NCBI GenBank assembly: GCA_963922205.1
Contig: CAWUHX010000016.1
Coordinates: forward strand, 992,001-1,056,000
Direction: 5' to 3'
DNA length: 64,000 bases
From: Romanomermis culicivorax
Taxonomy: Eukaryota > Nematoda > Enoplea > Mermithida > Mermithidae
The notes beneath the pieces are model-generated. The model was not told where the DNA came from. It made no database searches and saw only the letters and a program-made list of their open reading frames with translations. The position numbers and the translations under genes were made by a program. This document shows, in pieces, positions 11,081-22,251 of this stretch. The first letter of the stretch is position 1, and each line of letters starts with the position of its first letter.

Positions 11081-14000
11081 TCAACCCCTTTCTCGTTTCT
11101 TTTTATCGTCGTCGCTATTCGAACTACTGCTGGTCGACGAGCTGGGATTATTCGGTATTACTCGTAAATGTTTCAACGATTCGTAGAAACGTTGTTCCGC
11201 TTTTTGATATTCCGCTTCGACGTTCACCTATTGGATGAAAAGAAGAAAAACTCGATAGATTTTCGCGAAAATTTAAGGATTCTGACGAAAAAAATTTTCC
11301 AATAAAAAATTACAGTCAGTACTATAGTATATTTTTTATAAAGCGCTTCTTAACTGATAAATAACAACAATCAGTACTGCTTGCACAAGGCTTTTACAAT
11401 AGCATTTGCATCCAAAAATATTAAACGTCAATTGAGTGCCAACAAATCACCAGGGCCCTGTTGCATAAAAGTTCATAAGTCTATAAGTACTTATGGATTC
11501 ATAAGCATTTCATAAGTCTTATGAAAATGTGTTGCATAAAACTCTCATGAAAATGACTGATGGATTCATAAGTGTATCGATTTTCTTCATCATTAATGTG
11601 TAGTTGTTTGTCGGTATGTTCTTAGTCTGCTATTTTCAGTAATAATCATAGTTATCCCAGATTGATAATTTTTCACGGGATTTTAGGTTTTAGATATTTT
11701 CCTGAATTTTAGATTTTCGTTCGATTTTTTTAAGTAAACGATTATCAACATTGATTTTAACAATTGACTCGTGCATTAAACGTGTGAATTTTCCGTAATT
11801 ATTTGAGCCTTTCATAGTTAAATTTCCTTCATTTTTGTCAGCAAATTATTTTAGTTTAAAAACAACGAATTTGTACCATAAACGAGTCACAACGATTGCA
11901 GTTGCTTGCTTTTATTATGGAAAAGAATTGTATTCTGTTTGGTTCCTTTTCAAGTAGTCCGACAAAAGAGGACAAATCAGCAGCTTGGTAGACTATTTTC
12001 AAGAATTGTATTCAGTTGCACGGTTTTAATCTGGAGAAGGTGGGAAATATCTGCGAGACACTGTGTGGACAAATAACAAGCAAAACAACAAACCCCGCGA
12101 ACAACCGCCCTTAAATAAACGACGCCTTCGAATAAACGCCGCACTTTTGTTCAAAAAAAAGGAATAAACGCCGCCCTTAAATAAACGCCGCGGCGTTTAT
12201 TCGTTCATTTACTATCCTTAGTTTAAAGTGAAAAAATAAGTAACAGTTTGCAGTAGGTTGTATTTTGAACAGTAATACATATGCATTTATTGTTGAAAAA
12301 AATTGAAAAAATAAGCATTTATTGTTGAAAAAGTAAAAATTTTATTGAAATTTGTGGTGTTAAACTCAAAAATTAAATAAACGCCGCCCTTGAATAAACG
12401 CCGCACCAAATGTACCATTGAAAAAATAAACGCCGCGGCGTTTATTCAAATAAATACGGTATTGATTTTTATCATTTATGGGTCGAATAATTTCAAAATG
12501 ACTGCAGTCCACGCATCCAGTCATGCATAGCAAATCAGCAATTTTCTAAAAATCGTTGCTGATTTTTCGAACATTGTTCAGCCATTTAATCATCTTCTTT
12601 ACCAAGTTATCCTTCAAAACATCAACAAATTTGAGGAATGTGTGACAAACGGCTGATTTATGTATGCCATATTGTTCTGGGGACAAAACGAAATTCTGAC
12701 AAGATGGATGCAGAATAAAATCCTGTAAACTCTCAACCAGCATCGCTACATGTTGAACGGAATCTTGAAATGTTCTCTTCAAAATTTCTGTCAAAATTGA
12801 TTCTCGGTCTGAATACATGGCATCGCCGATGGACAACAACAATATTCAGATCATCACCAACACTTGATGAATCAAATGTAGCAGAACAAGCTCTTCAACA
12901 AAAAGAAAAACACCACTTATAACATTGCTCATAAGTCGTGTGAGGTTATTGGAAATTTGACAAATTTTTCATAAGTAAACGGACTAATAACTTATGAACT
13001 TGTGAGTTTTATGCAACATAATGTGAAAATCACTTATGAAAATGAATTTTTACTTATTACTTATTGTTTTATGCAACAGAATTTAGGCTTATAGCTTATG
13101 AATTCATAACTTATTACTTATGAAAACGTTTTATGCAACAGGGCTCTGTCCTATGTGATTATGGTAGGATTTCCCATGTGAGCAATTCCGAAGTGAGCGA
13201 TTCCCAAGTAAGCGATTCTCAAGTGAGTGATTCCCAAGTGAGCGATTCCCAAGTGAGCGAATTCCCAAGTGAGCGAATTCCCAAGTGAGCGATTCCCAAG
13301 TGAGCGAATTCCCGATTGAGCGATTCCCAATTGAGCGAATTTTCAAGTGAGCAGTTGGAATAGAGTTGGGAATAGTTAGCAGAAACTCGTCAAAATATGA
13401 AACAATACTTGCTTTCCACTTTTATAATAGAGGCATTTCAAGAAAAAAAAGTTGAATAATATAATCCAGAATGAATAATACAGTAATGTATCCAAATACG
13501 ACTTTTCACATCTAATGAGCTCAGAACAACCCTGGACGTTTTGACGCATAGCAATATGGGACCTCGCGCATTGAGAATGTCACCATTTCTGGAACTCAGG
13601 GTAACTCATTCTCAGGCAGTGTTTGAAGTAAATTCCTTGTCAAACTGATTTTAATAAGATATGTCAGTTTTTCAGGTTCCTGGTCTGGTGGCACAATTTT
13701 AGACTCAAAATTTAATTCAAACCCTATAGGTCGTTTTGTCGGACTAATGCGATTTTCAACCGAAAAAAATTAAATCTAATAATCATACTTCGGTGAAATT
13801 CTACGGACAAACTCTGAATAATCGAAAAGAGATGATCCAAGTTGATATAAACCATCTGCTTATTAATGTCTACATATTCTCACCGGCGGTTGATTCTTGA
13901 ACGGATCTTGCAACAAATTGGCCGGAACTTTGACTACGTCCGATTGCGACATATTATTTTGAACTTCTTTGGTTTGTCGTAAACTTTCGGACGTCAGACC

Positions 14001-14125
14001 GGCCGCTTTGACCAAATCGCCCAAACTTTTGCCCTTTCGACGAGTTTGTTCTTTGTTAGAACGACTAAGATTGGACGATGAGTTTCCTTCCATGACACGT
14101 TTTTGTAAATTATATCGAATAAAAG
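11081..14125 (-). CDS. Unrecognised small two-exon gene
   Basis: Two - strand exons, 14125-13884 and 11227-11081, join in frame (donor gtgaga, acceptor caatag). With the ATG at 14093-14091 they encode about 118 residues. The first part is polar with a short helix GKSLGDLVKAAGLTSESLRQ; the second has a helix VEAEYQKAEQRFYESLKHLR and a Ser-rich, acidic/basic tail ending in KKKRERG. The first exon begins after an acceptor tttcag, so an upstream 5' exon must exist, probably beyond the repeat nest. I do not recognise the family. The 2.7-kb intron carries the Harbinger element and a minisatellite. Confidence 0.5.
12095..12460. repeat. ATAAACGCCGC-motif repeat island
   Basis: At least eight copies of (a)ataaacgccgc occur here, alternating with ccttaaa/ccttgaa spacers. 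Two perfect palindromes (aataaacgccgcggcgtttatt) sit at about 12179-12200 and 12426-12447. The right end reads aatacggtatt. It lies inside the Harbinger element and may be a smaller element nested in it. Confidence 0.6.
12546..12842 (-). pseudogene. Harbinger transposase remnant (N-terminal part)
   Basis: A 98-codon frame with a helix-turn-helix-like segment YGIHKSAVCHTFLKFV, typical of the N-terminal region of PIF/Harbinger transposases. A TAG ends it at 12546-12548. The same frame then continues into a GCVDCSHF motif. Catalytic residues after the first Asp are not present. Confidence 0.55.
13165..13355. repeat. Minisatellite, ~15-bp unit (aagtgagcgattccc)
   Basis: About eleven tandem units of (c)aagtgagcgattccc with small substitutions (aagtaagc, gattgagc, gaattccc). 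It starts about 20 bp outside the right end of the Harbinger element. The - strand frame across it is an artefact of the repeat. Confidence 0.85.
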
Positions 14126-14631
14126 CTGAAAACACAGGAAATTATATGATGTCGGAAAAGTGAATTCCTGTACTAATTTCGAGACGGCACACCCACTGCT
14201 GATACCAAACCGATTATACCCACACTAGTTTATTAGAAAATGCCCCGATCGGGCAGAAAAAAGGAGAATATACTTGCTTCGACAGTTGCCATGGTAGAAA
14301 AAGAAGTGGACTAGATTTTTGAGAACTTTGGTCAAGGTTGGAAAAAATTCACTTCCTTTATATTGGATTTTCATTCTGTCTCAAAAAAATTTTCTATGTC
14401 TGTGAAGGAGTATATTCTGCAGAATCGTGCATTTTGTCCTTCCCCGGGCATTAACTACGGCAAAACTTTTCTATATGAAAATTATATGCACATGATTTCA
14501 AATGTAAAGAAATGGTAAACCAATAGCTTTCTAACTCCCGACCAATTCAAAACTCTTGCCTCTCACACTAGCTGAAAAATAGTGAGGCAGGCATATTATA
14601 GTCATTTTCAGAACTATAAAGAAACCTGGGG

Positions 14632-14842
14632 CTGGTTGCACTAACCCAACATGAGGATAATCTCAACATCGGGACTAAATTGCTGATCCAGAGTTGAGCT
14701 AATCGCATCCAGTCGACAAACAATATACACTTCAGGATTAACTAATACTGAGATTTGATTTCGCGTTTGGAAATTGCAGACATTTTAATATTTATTCACT
14801 TTAGAGATAAGAAAATTATTCGAAAAAGTTAGTGCAACCCAG
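14632..14842. mobile_element. MITE-like insertion inside composite repeat A
   Basis: Terminal inverted repeats ctggttgcactaac and ttagtgcaacccag bound about 211 bp with no coding capacity. The matching place in copy B (about 42213-42441) holds a related element. It is followed there by about 600 bp that copy A lacks. Confidence 0.55.
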
Positions 14843-15429
14843 GGTTTTTTTGCCGGAGGCAAATGAAAATTTTTTGGGGCAAACGAAATTGGAGTAGTCA
14901 TTTGTACATGTACAAACGGCTCTTTCCCATTTAGGGAGGATATAAGGTAGAGAAAATATTCATTTTGGTGCATTTTAGAAGTTCATAATCTCAAAATTAA
15001 AAAAAATAACTTGAATAATCATCATTAGGCAGAATATACTTCTTCACAGACATAGAAAATTTTTTTGAGACAGAATGAAAATTCAATATGAAGAAAGTGA
15101 ATTTTTTCCAACTTTGACCCAAGTTCTCAAAAGTCTAGTCCACTTCTTTTTCTACCATGGCAACTGTCGAAGCAAGTATATTCTCCTTTTTTCTGCCCGA
15201 TCGGGGCATTTTCTAATAAACTAGTTCACCTCTTTTTAGTGGGCCTCAACCATGCACGAAAACTTTCATAGAAGCACATTGAAGTCTTAAATTTGGTCAT
15301 CTGCACTTCAAAAAAACAATAAAAAAACTTCAAGCAACGAATTCTCACTTCCGGCAAAAGTAAAGGATGTGTAAACCGCATAGTACTTCAAAAACGTTGT
15401 AAAGATACTGAAAGGTGACCATATCTATT

Positions 15430-16240
15430 GAATTCCTTATGGTTTAGAATCCTTCAACCCAAAAAATCGCAGAAATACCTTTGTTTACACAAATGACTTT
15501 TTTTCGTGTAAACTGACTCCGTCCATTGAATTCCGCATGGTCAGAAACATCTTCCCTCAAAAATCGCAGAAATACATTTCTTTACATTCAATATGAATTA
15601 GTGTGTAAAGTGATCACTTTCATTAAATTCCCAGTGGTCGAAAACCTCTCCCACAAAAAACTCACGAAAACAGGGTTGGTTAAATCCGGAATAATTTTTT
15701 GTGTAAAGTGACACATCCATTAAATTCCCCACAGTCAAAAACCCCTTCCATAAAAATCACGAAAATATGCTTGTTTACACCTGCGATAGTTTTTTTTGTA
15801 AGATGATCGCATTCGTCAAATTCTCCATGATCGAAAACCCCATCCATCGGTAAATCACGAAAATACGTTTGTTTACAACCGGGATAAGTTTTTGTGTAAA
15901 GTGGTCGCATTCATCAAATTCCCCGTGGTCGAAAACCCCTTCCAGCAAAAAATCACGAAAATACGTTTGTTTACACACGGGATAATTTTTGGTGTAAAGT
16001 GATCACATTCATTGAATTCCTCGTGGTCGAAAATACCCACCACAAGAAAATTACGGCAGTACGCTAGTTTACACCGTGGATAATTTATTTGTGTCAAGTG
16101 AGGACGTCTATTGAATTCCCCGCAGTCGAAAACTCCCTCCACTGAAAAAACACGGAAATACGCTGGTTTACACCCGGGATGATTTTTTGTGTAAAGTGAC
16201 CGCGTCCATCAAATTCCCAATGGTCGAAAACCCTTGAAGC
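15430..16240. repeat. ~98-bp tandem array in composite repeat A
   Basis: Eight or nine degenerate units of about 97-98 bp. Each unit has ggtcgaaaacccc(t)tcca, aaaaatcacgaaaatacgcttgtttacac and ttttttgtgtaaagtgatcac. The tttacac and gtgtaaa blocks of each unit are complementary and could pair as a small hairpin. ORFs here are by-products of the period. Confidence 0.8.
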
Positions 16241-16869
16241 CCAAATATCTCAATAAGGCTACAGGTTTATTTGAAACTGCTAAAAAATTAGTAGTGCATT
16301 ATGCTGCAAAAAATTATTTTTTTGAACCCATAAGTATGATATAACAAAATTGGGGAATTTGGCGTTTTTCGGGACTTTGGACAACCATATAATTGAATTG
16401 AGGCCATATTTCAAAAAACAAAAAATTCGCATTTGAGATTACACCCCCAAGATGCTTAGGCCGAAGTATGGAGGTTGGATATGGCACACCGATTGCTGGG
16501 CATGGTGGAACTGGGGGGCCTTAAAAAGTGCGTTTTTTACCTGTTTTTGGGGCCCCACCGAGCACCAATTGCAGATAGAGGCGAAATGACGAAAGGCACC
16601 CCATAGTTTGCCCCTATGCCCGATATTATGCAAAAAACCCGAAGGTTCTAGCTCTTACCGTTTTGGCTCTAGAGGGGGGGGGGACATGAAATTTGGGGGC
16701 CAAGTATATTATAGGTTGACGCTGTCGCGCCACCTATGATTTAACAAAATAAATTGCCGATTTCGTAAAATAGTCTAAACGTCTGATCTTCGAGATGTAA
16801 ACTTCATAAATCTGGATTAACAATTGAATACCTTGGAGCAACAAGGTGTTATTTGTACGGTTGATTGTG

Positions 16870-17258
16870 TGTCGTTATACTTCTAACGCCCCGTTACTTC
16901 TAATGTCCCGTTACTAGTAATGCAATAAAAAAGTAATATAATACTTTTACGTCGTAATGTAATGCTTAAGCCTAAGCCTGAACTTAAGATCAGATATTAG
17001 GATACTTGAGACAATGATCAGAGAAGTAAGAAAGCCAGAAGTAAGAAAGCCAGAAGTAACATGTTTAAAGTGAGTAATTTATATCGGTTGATTTCTTTAG
17101 CTTAGTACAAGCCAGAATGTTTTCTGTGTTAGAAGTAACGGTATTTTTGTATTTTTTATGTTCGATTGCATTAATTAGAAGTAACGGGATTTTTTGCATT
17201 ATTAGAAGTAACGGCACGTTAGAAGTAATGGGACATTAGAAGCAACGGGACATACATG
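16870..17258. repeat. Inverted-repeat island of ttacttctaa/ttagaagtaa motifs
   Basis: The left part has cgccccgttacttctaatgtcccgttac. The right part has attagaagtaacggcacgttagaagtaatgggacattagaagcaacggg. The two arms are complementary over a few tens of bases, as in a MITE nested in the larger TIR element. Confidence 0.55.
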
Positions 17259-18098
17259 TACTTTGACATAGTAAAACATCATACAGGAAAACGCAATATT
17301 GACAAAGTTAACTAGAGTATAAAGGTGCTATGTGGCGTCAGGTGTAATGCAACAAGGTGTTTTGTACAATTTTTGGGCAACAAGGTGTTATCTGCGCAAA
17401 ACTCACGTACATGACACCCTTTTACACTTGAAAAATTGTGTTGGACATTTTCCGTTGTGATAAAACACTAATATTACATTTATTTCCACACATTTCACAT
17501 TATATCTGTAAATTCTCTCTGAGCGTTTTTGTTGAAAATGAAATCAATGAGTCAGAATTAAGCTTACGATTCAATGGTTAAAAATCAGTACAACTCATCA
17601 TCTGATGATGAATTATTGTCTTTGCTAAAAAAGCCATAGCCATTTGGATGAACATGACAAAGTGAAACTGGAAAAAAACTGGAAATATTCGCACTGCGAA
17701 TATCGATCTATTATTTGAAACAGCAGAAATCACAATCAGTTTTTAGTTCAAAATATTTATGCTGCTTTAATCTCAGCCAAAAAATATTGCCTGTTGCAAA
17801 CCGTTTAGACAAAAAGGTTAAAAAATGCTAATGTTGAGAAAATCCAATTTGAATTCCAATATCAATTAAAAGGAAATTGAAGATTCGAAAAAACAGCTGA
17901 AATATATTCCAAAGGTATACCAAAGCCTCTATGAAGGTCTGATGGTTGACGATGTTGATAGTGGTAGCTCCAGTGAAGAAGAATTTTAACTGCTCTCTTG
18001 GTTTCGAAATATATCTCAAATATGTGTGATTATTTTGCATGTATTGTGTGACTTTGAGTGAATTTTATAAAGCGACAAAGTGTTGTGTTCCTAATTAA

Positions 18099-18995
18099 TG
18101 TAACGACCAGATTTGTGTGAGGTACTTTACTTCTCACCAATCGGTCGGTACAGCGGGGACAAAAGGGACACGGGCGGTACAATATGGGGCGGTAATATAC
18201 GAACAATCGACGGTCGCTTGAACGTCGACAATACAAAACGTGCTTCGATTTATAATACGAACGGGGGCCTCGGTTTAAGTTGCTTTCGGATAATCGGCCG
18301 CTTGCAAATGTATAAAAAGGACGGGGCGAGCGCGGAAGTCAAAAACGTAAAACCACAAGAATAAGAATGATCAAATCACTCTTTGCTTCTTCTTTTATAC
18401 GGCGATTTTGGCCACTCCCTGGGCGTCGCGGGAGGTCGAGCTTCTGTCCTTCTTCTTCCGCCAATCGTCACTTCCTGCTACACTTTTTATGCTTTCTTAG
18501 TTACGCCTTTCTAATGCTTTCCTGGTACTGTATGCTTTCTGTGCTTTGCTTGCTTCCTACGGTGGGCTTGGCCACACCTCTGTGCTTCTGTTCATGCTTC
18601 CTGTATCGGTTTCTTTGTATACACATGTTTTGTGGGGGCCGCCGCTACTGTTACACTTGAGACTACTGTCTGGCAGGGCTTCTACATATTTTACTGTGTG
18701 CAGGTGTTGTTTACGATTTTTACGGGGGATTACGGTAGCTGTGGAATGTGTAGTTTAGTGTAGGTTCTAGGGGAACAGCTGCCGTTTGTGCAAATTAATT
18801 AGGGCATCTTAATTGGGCTACCGGGGTGTGAACGGATCAAAATAAAGTACTTCACGTAATTTTATAGGAATGTCTGGGTGTGAATCCCAGACACCCTTGA
18901 GACGATAAAATGTGAAAATAAAATAATATCTGATAAATGTCTATCACATACAGTATGCTACATATTTACAGTACTGCATTAGCAGGTACGTTACA
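18099..18995 (-). repeat. LTR of element 1 (3' LTR in element orientation)
   Basis: Nearly identical to 40671-41567 over 897 bp, with inverted ends TGTAACG and CGTTACA. The flank is TTAA. Open frames inside the LTR appear in both copies and have no recognisable product. Confidence 0.95.
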
Positions 18996-19010
18996 TTTCC
19001 CTCCTTCCGG
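18996..19010 (-). other. Polypurine tract of element 1
   Basis: On the - strand ccggaaggagggaaa directly precedes the TGTAAC start of the LTR, the expected place for the plus-strand primer. Confidence 0.7.
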
Positions 19011-19041
19011 AGTTGAACGTCCTCGTTCAAGGCTTTTGAGG

Positions 19042-20667
19042 TTAAGGAGGGGTGGGGGTAGATTCGTTAGCTGCTTTTCGAGGGTAGAAAGGGGTTGTTT
19101 CGTTTACATGCACCGTAAATGTAATATTCTTATGGGGGTGTTTAAGTGTAACGTTGGGGTACATGAAGTTTGTAACTGTATAGGGTCCGTTTTGGCTGGG
19201 GAGGAATTTGGGAGTCAGCCCTTGTTTACACGAATGATTTTTGTAGAGAATAAGATCACCTGCCTTGTAATGTATGTTCTGAGCATGCTTGTTATACTGA
19301 CGGGTATAGTGGTCTTGAGCTTTCTGTAAACTTTTCTGCACGGTTGAGAGTGCTTCTGTAAAATGCGATTTTACATGAAGGGCATAATGGTCTAAATCAA
19401 CCATGTAGGATGTGGGGAAAAAATTTAAAGCTGCATCTGACGGCAGATTAGCTTGCCTACCGTGGAGTAATTCAAATGGGGGATACGATGTGCTATCATT
19501 TTTATGAATGTTGATCGAAAAAACAGCATAGGGCAGATAAGTATCCCAATCAGTGTGATTTGAATTGATGTACATGCAGATACGGGTGGCTAGGGTCTGG
19601 TTGCAACGCTCAACTTCCCCATTGGCAATGGGATGATATGGGGTGGTATGAATTTTCTGAGTATTGCATAAACTAGTTATCCGTGAGAAGAGATCGGATA
19701 CAAAATCGGAGCCACGATCACAATGGATGATTTTTGGGGACCCATGACGGCAAACAATTTTGGTTACAAATAGCTTGGCAATGGTGGCTGCAGTGATGTC
19801 AGGGGTCGGGAATGCCTCTACATACTTTGTGAAATAATCGATGAAAACGACAATGAATCGGTTGCCGTCTTCAGTGAGGGGTAACGGTCCCATGCAATCA
19901 ACACCGACTCTATCAAATGGGCCAGTCGGCTGAATTGGTACCAAATTTGCATGCACTTTGTGTCGGAGGGCTTTCTGTGTCTGGCATGGGTGGCAAGTTT
20001 TGCAGTAATGTTTGATATCACGGCTCATTTGGGGCCAAAAATATTTTTGTCTGAGCAAGTGTAAAGTTTTTCGGGCTGCAAAATGACCTGTGAATTTGCT
20101 GTCATGATGTGAAGCGATGAGATGCTGGACTTGTGACTTGGGAATGTATAGTTTTGCTTGTTTGTTGACTATACAAAAGAGGATGTTTTGATGCACTGCG
20201 AATTTGATCAGGGTAAGGGGGTGTTTTTGGGCGATTTTTGCTAAAATACTTTTGACAGCTGGATCAGTGCGTTGGAGTTCGGCAAAATTTTTCTGTTGTT
20301 CTTCTTGTTCAGTTGCTTCGGCCTCAAGAACAGAATTGATGGTGGATATTTCGGGGCGGGTTTCTAATTGCTCAATATCAAAGGATTGCTTTGCTGTCTG
20401 TGAGGGGAATCGAGAAACTGCATCTGCGTTGCGGTTAGCAGTGCCTTTCTTAGGGCGAATGTCTAGCTGAATTCCGGAGAGGGCTAGTCCCCAACGGGCA
20501 ATGCGAGGGGACGGGTTTTCCTTTTGTAAGACTGCCTGAACTGCTGTGTGGTCAGTGTGTACAATAACATGTTGCTGGAAAAGATAGGGGCGGAAATACT
20601 TGACAAATTCGACTACTGCAAGGGTTTCCAACTCAGTGATCGGGTAGTTGCGTTCTGCGGGTTTCAA
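19042..20667 (-). CDS. Element 1 RNase H (C-terminal part) and integrase
   Basis: A 541-codon stretch of the pol frame. It begins inside RNase H (TDH motif in VIVHTDHTAVQAV, then NADAVSRFP). The integrase zinc-binding region follows (H-x-H…CKTCHPC), then the catalytic core with D in GVDCMGP, D in HCDRGSDF and E in NGEVERCNQ. The second Asp and the Glu are separated by 35 residues, as in DD35E integrases. A C-terminal domain with a GPYTV motif ends the protein. The frame continues upstream as far as the TAA at 20959-20961; the track begins at the first start-like codon. No chromodomain or 3' envelope follows: the stop is only 46 bp from the LTR. Confidence 0.93.
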   Translation of the reverse strand: MKPAERNYPITELETLAVVEFVKYFRPYLFQQHVIVHTDHTAVQAVLQKENPSPRIARWGLALSGIQLDIRPKKGTANRNADAVSRFPSQTAKQSFDIEQLETRPEISTINSVLEAEATEQEEQQKNFAELQRTDPAVKSILAKIAQKHPLTLIKFAVHQNILFCIVNKQAKLYIPKSQVQHLIASHHDSKFTGHFAARKTLHLLRQKYFWPQMSRDIKHYCKTCHPCQTQKALRHKVHANLVPIQPTGPFDRVGVDCMGPLPLTEDGNRFIVVFIDYFTKYVEAFPTPDITAATIAKLFVTKIVCRHGSPKIIHCDRGSDFVSDLFSRITSLCNTQKIHTTPYHPIANGEVERCNQTLATRICMYINSNHTDWDTYLPYAVFSINIHKNDSTSYPPFELLHGRQANLPSDAALNFFPTSYMVDLDHYALHVKSHFTEALSTVQKSLQKAQDHYTRQYNKHAQNIHYKAGDLILYKNHSCKQGLTPKFLPSQNGPYTVTNFMYPNVTLKHPHKNITFTVHVNETTPFYPRKAANESTPTPP

Positions 20668-20958
20668 TGTGCGGCTTACAAAAGCAATGGGGCGATCCTG
20701 ACTTTTACTATCTAGCTGACTGAGAATGGCGCCGATTCCGAGTTTTGAGGCGTCAGTTTGCAGAATAAACGGTTTTGTGAAATCGGGGTGCTGCAGTATT
20801 GGGGCATGAATGAGTAATTCTTTTAGCTTAGTGAATGCATTTTGCTGTTCAGGGCCCCAGGAAAATTCTGAGTTCTTTTTGAGTAGCGATGTGAGTGGGC
20901 TAGAAACTTGAGAGCAATTTGGGATGAATCTGCGATAATATGAGGGTAGGCCAAGGAA

Positions 20959-22086
20959 TTACTTAACTTCTTTTGAGCTTTTGGGTGTGGGTATGTCATA
21001 GATGGCCTGTACCTTATGGGGATCTGGTGAAATGCCTTGCTGGGAAATGACGTGGCCTAAGTATTGGACTTGGGGCTGGCAGAATTTGCATTTTTGTATG
21101 TTTAGCTTAAGGCCTGCTTGTGAGAATCGGGCAAGAATAGTGTCTAAACGTTCCAGCATTTGGGCATGGGAGTCTGCGAATACCAAGACATCGTCGAGAT
21201 ACACAAGGCATGTGTTCCATTGCAGACCCGAAAGAATAACATCCATTAACCTTTGGAAGGTGGCTGGGGCATTGGTGAGTCCAAAGGGGAGATAATTGAA
21301 TTGATACTGGCCGGCTGAGCAATTAAAGGCCGTTTTTTCTCTGTCTGCTTGTGCTATGGGAATGGAATAATATGCATTGGATTGGTCAAGGGACGTAAAA
21401 TATTTCATTCCACGTAGGGTGTCTAGAATTTCGTCTATCCGGGGCAAGGGGTAGGTATCTTTTTTTGTGACTTTGTTGAGGCCTCGAAAATCAATGCATA
21501 AACGATGGCCTCCGTCTTTTTTGGGAACTAAAACTGTGTTGGTACACCATGGGGAGTTGCTTTGGCTTATGACACCTGCTGCTGCGAGTTGCTCAACTTC
21601 GGCTTGTATGATTTGCTTTTCTTTTGGGGAAGTCCGATAAAGTTGTCTACGTACGGGTTGGGAGCCATTGGTGTCAATTGTATGTGAGACGAGGGTGGTT
21701 CTGCCTACGTCCATTTTGGATTTAGCATATAATGTAGGGTACTTCCATAGGGCGCGTAGGAGTTGCCTTTTTTCTGCTTCAGTGAGGTCACTGGAGGTTA
21801 AATTAACATTTTCTTTTAACAATGTGAATGTATCAAAACGGTTGGGCTGGTTTTGCGTGGAAGGGGTTACGTTAGCGGGAGCATTTTGTTTTGGGATGTA
21901 ACAGGAGACTGTACCAATGCATGTTCCAGGGTAAAGAATTTGAGCTGTGTCTTGTGTGTTTAGGACGGATATGCGTATGCGACTGTTTTGATTTTCAGAG
22001 ATACAGGCTGCAAAATGGACTTTAGGATTCTGTTTGGGTTTCGGGGTGAATTCAAGCTGTTTGACTTGTAAGTACGATTTGGGCAA
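20959..22086 (-). CDS. Element 1 reverse transcriptase
   Basis: Ty3/gypsy RT with motifs in order: QPVRRQLYRTSPKE, WCTNTVLVPKKDGGHRLCID, FTSLDQSNAYYSIPI, LPFGLTNAPATFQRLMD, the catalytic CLVYLDDVLVF, and YLGHVIS. A TAA at 20959-20961 interrupts the frame just before the FLGLPSYYRRFIP segment of the connection/RNase H region. The same frame stays open on both sides, so this is a nonsense mutation in one long pol ORF. Upstream it continues in frame to the protease. Confidence 0.93.
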   Translation of the reverse strand: MPKSYLQVKQLEFTPKPKQNPKVHFAACISENQNSRIRISVLNTQDTAQILYPGTCIGTVSCYIPKQNAPANVTPSTQNQPNRFDTFTLLKENVNLTSSDLTEAEKRQLLRALWKYPTLYAKSKMDVGRTTLVSHTIDTNGSQPVRRQLYRTSPKEKQIIQAEVEQLAAAGVISQSNSPWCTNTVLVPKKDGGHRLCIDFRGLNKVTKKDTYPLPRIDEILDTLRGMKYFTSLDQSNAYYSIPIAQADREKTAFNCSAGQYQFNYLPFGLTNAPATFQRLMDVILSGLQWNTCLVYLDDVLVFADSHAQMLERLDTILARFSQAGLKLNIQKCKFCQPQVQYLGHVISQQGISPDPHKVQAIYDIPTPKSSKEVK

Positions 22087-22251
22087 GGGGACAGTAAATT
22101 CGGTTACTGTACGGGGTGGTAATTCTAATTTCTTGTCTAAATAAGTTCCACCACGGGTCGAAAGTGGGCTGTATTCTAGGCCGTCACAAGGTAGTATGAC
22201 ATTGCCAAATTTGACTTGAGATTTTTGATTGTTGATAGTGTATTCCGAAAA

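Larger units (their letters stand above)
11452..13147 (-). mobile_element. PIF/Harbinger-like DNA transposon, degenerate, 1.7 kb
   Basis: The ends are inverted repeats: AGGGCCCTGTTGCATAAAA at the left and its near-complement at the right. The subterminal regions are packed with cataagt/acttatg motifs. A - strand frame (12842-12546) has a helix-turn-helix-like stretch YGIHKSAVCHTFLKFVDVL. After one in-frame TAG it continues into GCVDCSHFEIIRP at about 12530-12470, which resembles the first catalytic-Asp region of HARBI1-type transposases. The rest of the DDE domain is missing, so the copy is dead. I see no clean three-base target duplication. Confidence 0.65.
14224..16740. repeat. Composite repeat, copy A
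   Basis: The unit consists of a foldback part (14224-15225) whose arms begin actagtttattagaaaatgcccc and end in its complement, then a ~98-bp tandem array (about 15430-16240), then a unique tail ending ggttgacgctgtcgcgccacctatgat. The same three parts, in the same order and orientation, recur at 41814-45175. No target duplication or transposase is visible. The foldback arms share gaatatacttgcttcgacagttgcc and tctagtccacttctttttctacca. Confidence 0.8.

Noticed and set aside
13131-13346. 71-codon - strand ORF rich in GNRSL
   Set aside because: It is a translation of the 15-bp minisatellite.
15680-16142. Overlapping ORFs with repeated VFDHGEF/YFRDF text
   Set aside because: They follow the ~97-bp tandem period exactly and are in different frames per unit, so they are repeat artefacts, as are those at 43767-44617.
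18113-19329. Several + strand ORFs of 70-130 codons in the element 1 LTR and opposite integrase
   Set aside because: They lie in LTR sequence or antisense to a well-supported integrase and have no domain. The same frames recur in the second LTR.
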